A stretch of 64,000 nt of DNA from Ephydatia muelleri. Its lineage: Eukaryota > Porifera > Demospongiae > Spongillida > Spongillidae. A program made the translations under genes and the position numbers. Numbering within the stretch: position 1 is the stretch's first letter; each line of letters opens with the position of its first letter. The stretch is taken from assembly GCA_013339895.1 (NCBI GenBank), contig JABACO010000007.1, positions 7,140,593 through 7,204,592 on the forward strand, read 5' to 3'. A model generated the notes under the pieces. That model saw only the letters and a program-made list of their open reading frames with translations. It was not told the DNA's origin and ran no database searches. Shown here piece after piece: positions 56,631 through 64,000 of the stretch.

Positions 56631-56745
56631 CACAGAGCCTAGGCACACATCACGCACAGAGCCTAGGCACACATCACGCACAGAGCCTAGGCACACATCA
56701 CGCACAGAGCCTAGGCACACATCACGTACAGAGCCTAGGCACACA
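56631..56745. repeat. 24-bp minisatellite, ~5 units
   Basis: Unit ggcacacatcacgcacag plus agccta, repeated about five times. The last unit has cgtaca in place of cgcaca. Confidence 0.92.
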
Positions 56746-57005
56746 TAACACAGAGGAACACATCACACAGAGGCATGTGTACATCACACACAGACTACAC
56801 ATATTGGCGCACATTACACACAGGGACACATGTATCATAAACAGAGGCGCATATCACACAGAGGCACTCATCACTAAGGCTACATATTACACAGAGGCAC
56901 ACATTGACACAGGCACACATCAACACACAGGCACACATACACAGTGGCACACATACACAGTGGCACACATCTCACACAGAGGCACACATCACATACACAC
57001 ACAGG

Positions 57006-57648
57006 CAACTGGTGCCATTTATAGTTATGGAGTCCTTGCTGTAAAGATTCTTTACTTGATGACGAATCTGACTCAGAGCCGGAGAGGTATTCTATATGCT
57101 CTCCTGTCTGCCATAGTACCGGTACCTGGTACGTCTGTATAATAAAAAAGGATACAATTAGCTGCTAATAGCTACCGCTCAGCACTAGCTATATCTCGCG
57201 AATCGAGTATACGCATATGCAGCTGCGCATATGCATACATAATCGGTGCACGTGTATGATATACGATACATACCTTCCGCTAGAAGCTGTTGTTTAGCTT
57301 GAAGAGAACTATCAGCTTTGGATGACGACTCTACTAGCATTTGGTGTTCAAAAAATGTAGATCTACACACGTATTCCCCGCAGTGATGACAGTAACGTCA
57401 CTTGCCGCTCATTTTTTGAATTCGGAAGGAGTTACTTGTATCACGTGACCATGCGTCAATAATAGTGGAGGACGCGGTACCGTGCGGTAGCGTTCGTCGA
57501 TTACCGTTCATAAATACACGGATACCGTCACTAAACGTTTCCGTGAAATTTACGTGGAAGTCCGTCTTGATCGAAAGTGACGGGGCACCGTTGCAACCCG
57601 TCTCCGGATAGCGGTTTCGCTGTGTGAACAGCTGCAGCATCCCATACA
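57006..57648. other. Stretch without supported gene; ccgt-rich segment
   Basis: 57,460-57,630 is dense in accg/cggt motifs and ends cggtttcgctgtgtg, the inverse of the start of the similar stretch at 50,370. Possible MITE, not proven. Confidence 0.4.
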
Positions 57649-57849
57649 GGCCTCCATTGCTGCCACTGGACACGTACATTGGTGTGTACGCCCAATAAAA
57701 ATGGTGGCACCTCTACCCATTTGGTCAGTTTTCGGCTGGTTTACAAAATAACGCATGCACTCTCTGGACCAGCAAATGTCTTGCATGGTAGGATGGAACC
57801 TGGGATTGAAACTCGTAGTAAATTCGCCAACCCGCAGGAAACTGAAGAA
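57649..57849 (-). pseudogene. DIRS-like family B tyrosine recombinase fragment
   Basis: Minus strand reads FFSFLRVGEFTTSFNPRFHP, then KTDQMGRGATIFIGRTHQ and CTCPVAAMEA, aligning with GLLRVSEFTVP...KTDQKGESCQINIGQTHT of family A. It contains the first catalytic Arg. It is cut at 57,849 by the cttgg-rich repeat. Confidence 0.75.
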
Positions 57850-58270
57850 TTCCCAGCAAAAAATTCTTGGGCAAGTCTTGCCCAAGATACCCAAGATCTT
57901 GCATTCTTGGGCATGAAGTTTCAAAGAACTTGGCAAGATCTTACAGTTGTCAAGAAATAAATGCCGCGGCTTGGCTGCAATGGCAAGATTGCAAGAAATA
58001 ATATTTTTTCTTGGCAAGATCTTACAGTTGTCAAGAAATTAATGCCGCGTCTTGGCTTCAATGGCAAGATTGCAAGAAATAATATTTTTCTTGGCAAGAT
58101 CTTGGCAAGATCTTACAGTTGTCAAGAAATAAATGCCGCGTCTTGGCTTCAATGGCAAGATTGCAAGAACTAATTTGCTTCTTGGCAAGATCTTACAGTT
58201 GACAAGAAATAAATTCAGCGTCTTGGCTACAATGACAAGATTGCCAAGAACTAATAATGCTTCTTAAAGA
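57850..58270. repeat. ~80-bp tandem repeat, four units
   Basis: atcttacagttgtcaagaaa recurs at about 57,938, 58,019, 58,110 and 58,190 (spacings 81, 91, 80). The third spacing is longer because cttggcaagat is doubled. Each unit has cttggcaagat and its partial inverse, so it can fold. The edge abuts the recombinase fragment. Confidence 0.88.
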
Positions 58271-58304
58271 TGTCAACTAAGTTTTCATTACGCTAGTAAG
58301 GCCT

Positions 58305-58312
58305 ACGTACAT
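58305..58312. repeat. 8-bp target-site duplication, left (hAT)
   Basis: acgtacat, identical to 61762-61769. Confidence 0.9.
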
Positions 58313-58617
58313 CAGTGATACCGCGGTTTGCCCGTCAACCGTGAAAACCGGCAAATCAGCCGATACGGTTGGCCTGACCGTGTCCGTGACCGCCAGAAAA
58401 GATGCATGACGTAATGTTGGTCGCGAATCACCGAACCGCCAGTTTTTTCAGCTAGATAGCCGGGAACCGTCAAAAATTTACACGGTGCAATGCAATAATA
58501 TTGACAATCAATTTGCAGCTGCTTGTTTGCAAATCTTGCAGCTGCTTTGCAAATCTTGCAGCTGCTTGAATTGTTTGCGAATCTCGGTCCGCTGTCGATC
58601 TGGTGTAGCAATTAGCA

Positions 58618-61544
58618 ATGAACCGATCGATAACCATATGTAAATCTGATTCCTTAGGCTTAGCTAAACCTCAAGGTGAAGGATGTCAGGATCAGTCAAC
58701 TTCTGAAGACATCTCGGCCAGTGCGAGAGTGCCTGCCTCTAAGAAAATGAAAAAGTGTCCCACTAGTGAAATGAAACCTTGCGCTTCTGCCGTTAACGGT
58801 ACATTCCATCCGTCTGCATCACTGCAGACAACATTGCACAATTGCTTAATTAAGGATTGCACGCAATTGAGGTATCAAATGGGGACAAGGCTGGACAGTA
58901 TCACCACAGATAATGGTGCCAATTTTAAAGCCGCTGTGCAGATACTACTGAACGAGGACATCACAGAAGAGAATCCAGCTTGTGCCTGCCACACATTTAG
59001 CCTTGTTGTGAAAAAATTCTATCGACCCATGCAAAAAGAAGGTGTGTTGGTGTTGATAAATGTTACATACAACTACACATTATCGTCTTGCAGGTTCCTC
59101 ATCATGACACTAGATCACTGTGCCAATTAAATGTTTTCCGACCGTGTAGAATGCGTGTATGCACTCTGCTTACACGTGTTTAACTCTTGCGGTAAACATG
59201 GTGTATACAGCAGTGGATAACTCGTGGAAGGAGACTGTCTTACACTCTAGTGTATAACTTATGGATAACAACTGTGTATAACGCCGTGTATGGAGATGAT
59301 AACAAGCGTACAACAAGCGTATTTAGAGTGAATGCTACACGAAACTATCTCTGTATAACTCCGCATATTTATGACGCGTTGTGACGATCACATATTCTTA
59401 TATTTATTTTTATTATAGTAGGAAAAAAAAATTAATCAAATCAAAACGTATATGCAGGTACATGTAAATACAGTGCATGAGCACATGATCTGAGATGCCA
59501 CCAAATTAAAGGACACAGTACTTACTGCTTTGTCGGCTGTGTATCACATACTATATCCCAATATAAACCAATTTGAGCAGCCAGTTTCTCGCCGACATTT
59601 GATATTGAAATACACCAAGAACGTTTTTCAGCAAAATCAAAATCTCAACGTTCTGCAGTGGTTATGGCATCCTGGTATATGATTCTGATGGGAAAGTCAA
59701 CCTGCACACTACTGCATCATACATATTTGGAATTGTGCAGAATTTCTTGAAGCATGCATATCGTATTGATGTTTCGGACGAACCCAGCAGGAAATATATA
59801 CTGACCACTTGTTTGCTAACGTTACTTGACGGCAAAAGTCAGCAATACAATCACGTTTGCAGTTGTGTCGTGTCACCATGCCCATCCCCGGCATAACGAC
59901 AAGTTCATTTCTCGGTTATACGCCTTAGGATATACAAAGCTTATCCAGGTTGAATGCGGTCGTTATACGAAAAGTGTAAGCACGCAATCCACACCTCGGT
60001 CTATAACATGCGTAAGTAGACTGAGACGCTTGTTATACATCTAGAGCAACGCGCGTTATACACCATAGTGGATAACACGTGTACTTCGAGCGACTACACA
60101 AGTTATACATCAAATGTATGCGCAGCATGTACACACACGCGTACAACACGTGTATAACGGGCGGATACACCTTGTGGATAATTTCAATTTGGCATGGTGA
60201 GAGATTTTATACAGATGTTCCGCGATATAAAAAGCTCAATTAGAAATAGTTCTCAGCGGTTGGAGCACTTGAAAAGACTGCAGAGAAAACAAATTGAGGA
60301 AAACCTGCAGGCAATGGAGCTTATCAATGATGGTAATAGTATATAGAATGGTGACATTTATAGCGCACCTTTTAAGATATCACACTGAGCCCTGATGAAT
60401 TAATGCACTCTAAGGCCTTAACGGTTATTAAAGACATATAGCCACTCGTTGGAATTCGACATTCTATATGTTGGAGAGATGTTTAGCACTGAAGCCCTAT
60501 ATACAGGAAGTTTGTAAGGAATACAATCTTTATCCCACAGCTACTGAGCAACAATGGCTTTCAGCACACAAGCTGGTATGTTTCTATGATAGTATACCTG
60601 TGTAAACAAAACCTTATACCTATACAGTGTCAGCTGCTAAAACCCTTACGAGAAATGTCAGTTTTCTTTGAAGGGGAAAAGTATCCCACACTGTCAGGTT
60701 TATCTCGACTGATATCAACATTGAACACAGCTCTTGGATCGAATATTCCACCTCCTTCTTGGAATTTAGGTTTGATGTTCATTGTGGATATAATGTTTAA
60801 TGTGTACATACATGTATATTTATAGGTGTTAAAGCGTGTGATGAGCTTCCTACAGAAGTGTACCAGTGTTATCTGGAACTCAAGGCTGGATTCAGAAGTA
60901 GATTTGATCCTACATCATTTTTACTTACTGATGCTGCACTAGTTCACCCTGGCCATAGAGTCTCAATTGGTTGACACCTAGGGAACAAGCTAATGCTATA
61001 GAGCAGTTTAAGGAGGAATTGTTGAACATTGCAGGTGTGGACAAGGAGCCACTGCAAACAAACATGACATCTGCTATGGAACACAGTGATCATGGCTCAG
61101 TTTGTACTACCCGAATACCTCTGGATTCATACATTGAATTTGAGGCAAGTCAGTTTCATTGCTCTGTTCAAATTTTATTAGTATTATTTTAAAAATATTT
61201 TTTAGTGTGATAGCTTAGCGGCTGCTGAAAGAAATGTATCTCTGACTCAAACAAGCAAAAGAGATATAGTGTTGGAGGAATTGAAATGTTATCTGCAAGA
61301 GCCACTGACCAATTGGCGTGTGAACAATGCATGGTGAAGTGACCACGAAGTGAAGTTTCCACATGTTGCCTTGATGGCTCAAAAGTACTTGGCCATTCCT
61401 GCCTCACGTGCACCCTCTGAGAGGGTATTCTCTCTACTTAAACTTATCGTGGAACGTAAACGGTGGCGTATGGATGGGGAAGGGTTGAAAGGGTTATCTT
61501 TCTGCGATGCAACAAAAACTTCAATGCATAACTTGTACTACTAA
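58618..61544 (+). pseudogene. hAT transposase pseudogene, multi-exon
   Basis: Pieces in order: 58,618-59,040 with DSITTDNGANFKAAVQIL and CACHTFSLVVKKFY (the first catalytic Asp is in TTDN); 60,197-60,335 with DMVRDFIQMFRDIKSSIRNS; 60,441-60,575 with TRWNSTFYMLERCLALKP, the central hAT signature; 60,627-60,769 with CQLLKPLREMSVFFEGEKYP; 60,830-60,975; and 61,210-61,544 with KYLAIPASRAPSERVFS, the C-terminal dimerisation motif. Introns are short with GT-AG ends. A TGA at 61,335-61,337 lies inside the last piece, and the insert breaks the gene after the first, so it is dead. Confidence 0.87.
59122..60197. mobile_element. Nested insertion in the hAT element
   Basis: Limits are approximate. tgccaattaaat at the left and tgccaaattgaaat (inverted) at the right look like related ends. 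Both outer ~300 bases are full of gtgtataac / gtggataac motifs in mirrored orientation, as expected for subterminal transposase-binding sites. The centre has an open stretch (59,665-59,890, LVYDSDGKVNLHTTASYIFG) that I do not recognise. Confidence 0.5.
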
Positions 61545-61761
61545 ACGTACGTGTTCATGTCATTATTTATTAAATGTAATCAAACACAAGTATAATATAC
61601 TACGGTTCGTCCGTAACCGCTTCGATTTTTCCCGGTAACCGTCAACTTTGATCGGGTGGGTTGTATACAGTCAGCTACCGTCCGTGAAGGTGACCGGGAC
61701 GATCCGGTACGGTTAGCCGTGATCGTGACCGGATCGATAATAGCTGACCGCGGCAACACTG

Positions 61762-61769
61762 ACGTACAT
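61762..61769. repeat. 8-bp target-site duplication, right (hAT)
   Basis: acgtacat, identical to 58305-58312. Confidence 0.9.
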
Positions 61770-61989
61770 TAATATATCACCTGCAGCTGATTGTGTGGAG
61801 TCCGCTAAACCTTACCTTAGGATAGTACGTGATGGTAAATGAATAGTAGGGTCCCTAGGAGTTGCGTATTCTCTATACCGAGTTCGTTTGCCTTGCGATG
61901 AGCGCCAAAATTATATTTTAATATTCTAATTTTCTAATTTCCTATATTTCCACGTGTTCAACTTGTATTCTACAGCTAGCTGAGAATAA

Positions 61990-62091
61990 TGTCTCGCCCT
62001 CGCTCTGTTAGATCCACAAAAGCTCCTCTGAAAAAAAAAAAAGACAACAGCGGAAGAGAAGTGCAGCCCCGCACGCTCCTTTTAAACCACG
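61990..62091 (+). CDS. Possible first exon of a basic protein
   Basis: The ATG at 61,990 opens MSRPRSVRSTKAPLKKKK and stays open to a good donor (accac, then gtaagtg). A 12-base A run lies in the coding part, so frame is uncertain: one base fewer gives an Arg/Lys-rich end. No downstream exon was identified, so this is tentative. Confidence 0.25.
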
Positions 62092-62646
62092 TAAGTGATC
62101 GCATGATCCAATGCTTGTGATCGCGCGCGCTTTTAAAATAGGGTGGCGTGTTATACTATAACGTATCGTACTTCATTTGTTTCATCGTTGGCAAGGCATT
62201 CAGTATACATGCTCACTTTCAAAAAAGAGTGCTTGTATACGTACATGACCCCAAAGGACATATGAATAGAGACACTATCATGTATTCATATGCGTTGTGA
62301 AGGAGAAGAATAACAACGACGTACGGCATACGCCTTGGTGCAAATAAACAACCTTGTACTCCGTTGTTATATTTGAACCTATTTGCGAAAAACCGTTCAC
62401 ATTACTTAAAAATGCTTAGTCCTAAGCGGGATATGAGCATACACAGCAAGTGTATGGATAGTGGATGGATTGGTGAGATTTGCAACCTTCCATGATGATC
62501 CTGGCATGCATGAGAGGCGCTCACATGTACATGTAACCGGCCAGTGAAATCCAGGCGCAATTTTTAATTTAAACCAGAGCGAAAAAATCACGATATATTC
62601 ATGCAAAAATTGATGCTATCCAGATAATTTTAATTGAATCACACAC
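62092..62646. other. Stretch without supported gene
   Basis: Nothing recognised. Confidence 0.4.
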
Positions 62647-62796
62647 CTACATCCTTAGCACATGAACCAACTCTGCAGCGAACCTCCAGGCTGCACACCA
62701 CGTTTCGTGTGCTGAGACCTCCTCCGCAACGCCTCCATCCGGCTCGTCTAGGGAGATCGGCATCATCGGCTCGATAGTTGCTCGGGAGGTAGACAT
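62647..62796 (-). CDS. Possible short hypothetical ORF or first exon, divergent from helicase
   Basis: Minus strand. The ATG at 62,796 gives MSTSRATIEPMMPISLDEPD, then SAHETWCAAWRFAAELVHVL and a stop 150 bases on. No family recognised. It starts about 210 bases from the helicase start in the opposite direction, so a shared promoter region is possible. It could also be chance. Confidence 0.2.
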   Translation of the reverse strand: MSTSRATIEPMMPISLDEPDGGVAEEVSAHETWCAAWRFAAELVHVLRM

Positions 62797-63008
62797 CTTG
62801 GAACTCACCAAACCCTGCGCAGCCAGTTTTCTAACGTAGTAGTTGACATGCTGCCTCTCGACTAGCCTAGTCTGGGGACCAGACCAAAACAAGAAATGTT
62901 TGAACTTCGCAATAGAGCTTTTGGTACACAGCGCCGGAATGTTGGCGCTACCAATCAAATTGCAGTTATGCGTTAATTGGACCACAAGAATTAAATAATC
63001 GCGTTGAC

Positions 63009-64000
63009 ATGGCTACACCTTTAGCAGAACGATTCGATAGCGTATTAGAGAGTTGCTGTAGTAAACTGGGAGTCACTCTCAGACCAGAGCAGACTGAAGC
63101 CGTAAGGAGCGTAGCAATGGGGAAGGACGTGTTTGTTTCGCTACCAACGGGCGCCGGAAAGTCTGTATGCTACGCTATACTTCCTATGGTGTTTGACTCT
63201 CTGCGGAACGTTGAGGGCTCTATAACACTAGTTGTTTCGCCTTTGCTTGCTCTGATGAAGAATCAGGTAGAGATACTAAATTTCAGAGGAATTCGAGCTG
63301 CCTACGTAGGAAGTGATCAAGACAGCAGGGATATTCGTGAAGGAGTGAAAGAGGGAGCCTAATAGATAGTAGTATTTACACCTGAAACTATCCTTTGTAG
63401 CCCTTTGTGGCGTGATTTACTAACTGCCAAAGTTTATCAAGACAGATTGGTGTGTGTAGCTGTTGATGAGGCTCACTGTGTTATCAAATGGTGAGCTGCT
63501 TTATGCTTATTTCTATGCTAGCAATTCAATATTGATTTTTTTTTAGGGGTGCTCAGTTCAGAAAGGAATTTTCTTGCATTGGTGAACTTCGAAGTCTAAT
63601 TCCTCAAGGTACTCCTCTAATTGCACTTACTGCCACAGCAACTGTTGCATCTCGCAACTTGATTATTTTGAACCTGGGAATGACTAATCCAGTTGTCATA
63701 AGTGTGTCCCCTGATAAACCAAACATTAAGTATCATGCTACTGTTAAAACAACAGTGATTAATGCTTTTCAGGAACTACTTCAAAAATTGAAGGACCATG
63801 GTAGAACTGTTCCCAGAGTAGTTATATTTGCTCGAACATATGAGCATTGCACAATGCTTTATAGATTTTTTAAACATGGTTTGGGAAAAGACTTTACTTT
63901 CCCTCGAGGATCCCCAGATGTATCTAAACATCGCCTTGTTGACATGTTCACAAATGTTACAGAGGGAACTGTGAAGGAGTCCATCATTAGCTCCATGTGT
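63009..64000 (+). pseudogene. RecQ-like DEAH helicase, 5' part (runs off the window)
   Basis: Exon 1 (63,009-63,490) and exon 2 (63,547 to the window end) join in frame across a 56-base GT-AG intron; the Trp codon is split TG|G. Motifs: LRPEQTEAVRSVAMGKDVFV, Walker A LPTGAGKSVCYA (Lys 51), VVSPLLALMKNQV, DEAH box VAVDEAHCVIKW, then FRKEFSCIGELRSLIPQGTP and ALTATATVASR, the RecQ motif III. Exon 2 continues into the second helicase lobe (RVVIFARTYEHCTMLYRFF). Two consecutive stops, TAA TAG, lie in frame at 63,361-63,366 between motif Ib and the DEAH box. All else is well kept, so it is either a young pseudogene or a miscalled site. RecQ-like genes of this type are often multicopy in such genomes. 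Confidence 0.8.

Larger units (their letters stand above)
55535..57005. repeat. Degenerate CACACATCA tandem array 2
   Basis: Same sequence type as 51,705-52,545. It holds two homogeneous sub-arrays, at 56,101-56,324 and 56,631-56,745. Long His/Thr-rich frames are a by-product of unit lengths divisible by three. Confidence 0.94.
58313..61761 (+). mobile_element. hAT-superfamily transposon, 3,449 bp, decayed
   Basis: Begins cagtgataccgcggt and ends with the inverse, accgcggcaacactg: short inverted ends of hAT type starting CAG. Exact 8-bp target duplications (acgtacat) lie on both sides. The interior encodes pieces of a hAT transposase in the expected order, plus a nested insertion (59,122-60,197). 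Confidence 0.92.

Overview
The window looks like genomic DNA of an early-branching marine animal, most probably a sponge. The reasons are a gene of one-repeat ankyrin exons ending in a coiled-coil/kinase exon, SRCR-type receptor exons, very short GT-AG introns (one of 56 bp), and a dense mix of DIRS-like, hAT, Tigger/pogo and Transib-like elements with many foldback MITEs. No operons, bacterial genes, tRNA or rRNA genes were seen. The species assignment is an inference.

Positions 1-46,000 are dominated by one plus-strand gene. Twelve ankyrin-repeat exons (1,027 to 41,537), all phase 0, are followed by a 1.49-kb terminal exon (41,941-43,431) encoding a coiled coil and a protein kinase domain. 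Its introns are long because they are made of duplicated blocks. Four blocks carry the same order: end of a DIRS-like tyrosine recombinase, element 3' flank, ankyrin exon, 125-bp hairpin MITE. They sit near 4.6-6.3, 7.5-9.6, 22.4-24.3 and 26.0-28.8 kb. Other blocks (6.5/36.3, 11.5/37.5/41.3, 13.1/24.4/30.3, 14.4/25.0 kb) are also duplicated. The ankyrin array therefore appears to have grown by segmental duplication of exon-bearing intron blocks.

Inside this gene lie other insertions. They are: shattered copies of an uncharacterised animal multicopy protein family (called family A here, with zinc-finger-like, GTHSxCVCTIxQNVK and ENYSF motifs); a second family (family B, 18.1-19.2 kb); a 2,047-bp Transib-like element whose ends read CACAGTG with 5-bp target duplications (20,088-22,134); a 666-bp near-perfect foldback (27,831-28,496); and an apparently intact 2.9-kb Tigger/pogo element with about 430-bp terminal inverted repeats (31,526-34,450).

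From 44 to 51 kb there are minus-strand SRCR exons, one with a one-base frameshift. These are followed by a second copy, inverted, of the repeat that begins the window (46.6-47.5 kb) and a remnant of a second DIRS-like family (49.6-50.3 kb). From 51.7 to 58.3 kb the DNA is mostly tandem repeats: two degenerate CACACATCA arrays, a 161-bp satellite, a 15-bp minisatellite and an 80-bp repeat. A decayed hAT element with exact 8-bp target duplications fills 58,305-61,769 and itself contains a nested insertion. The window ends inside a RecQ-like helicase gene or pseudogene (63,009 onward) with two tandem stop codons in its first exon.
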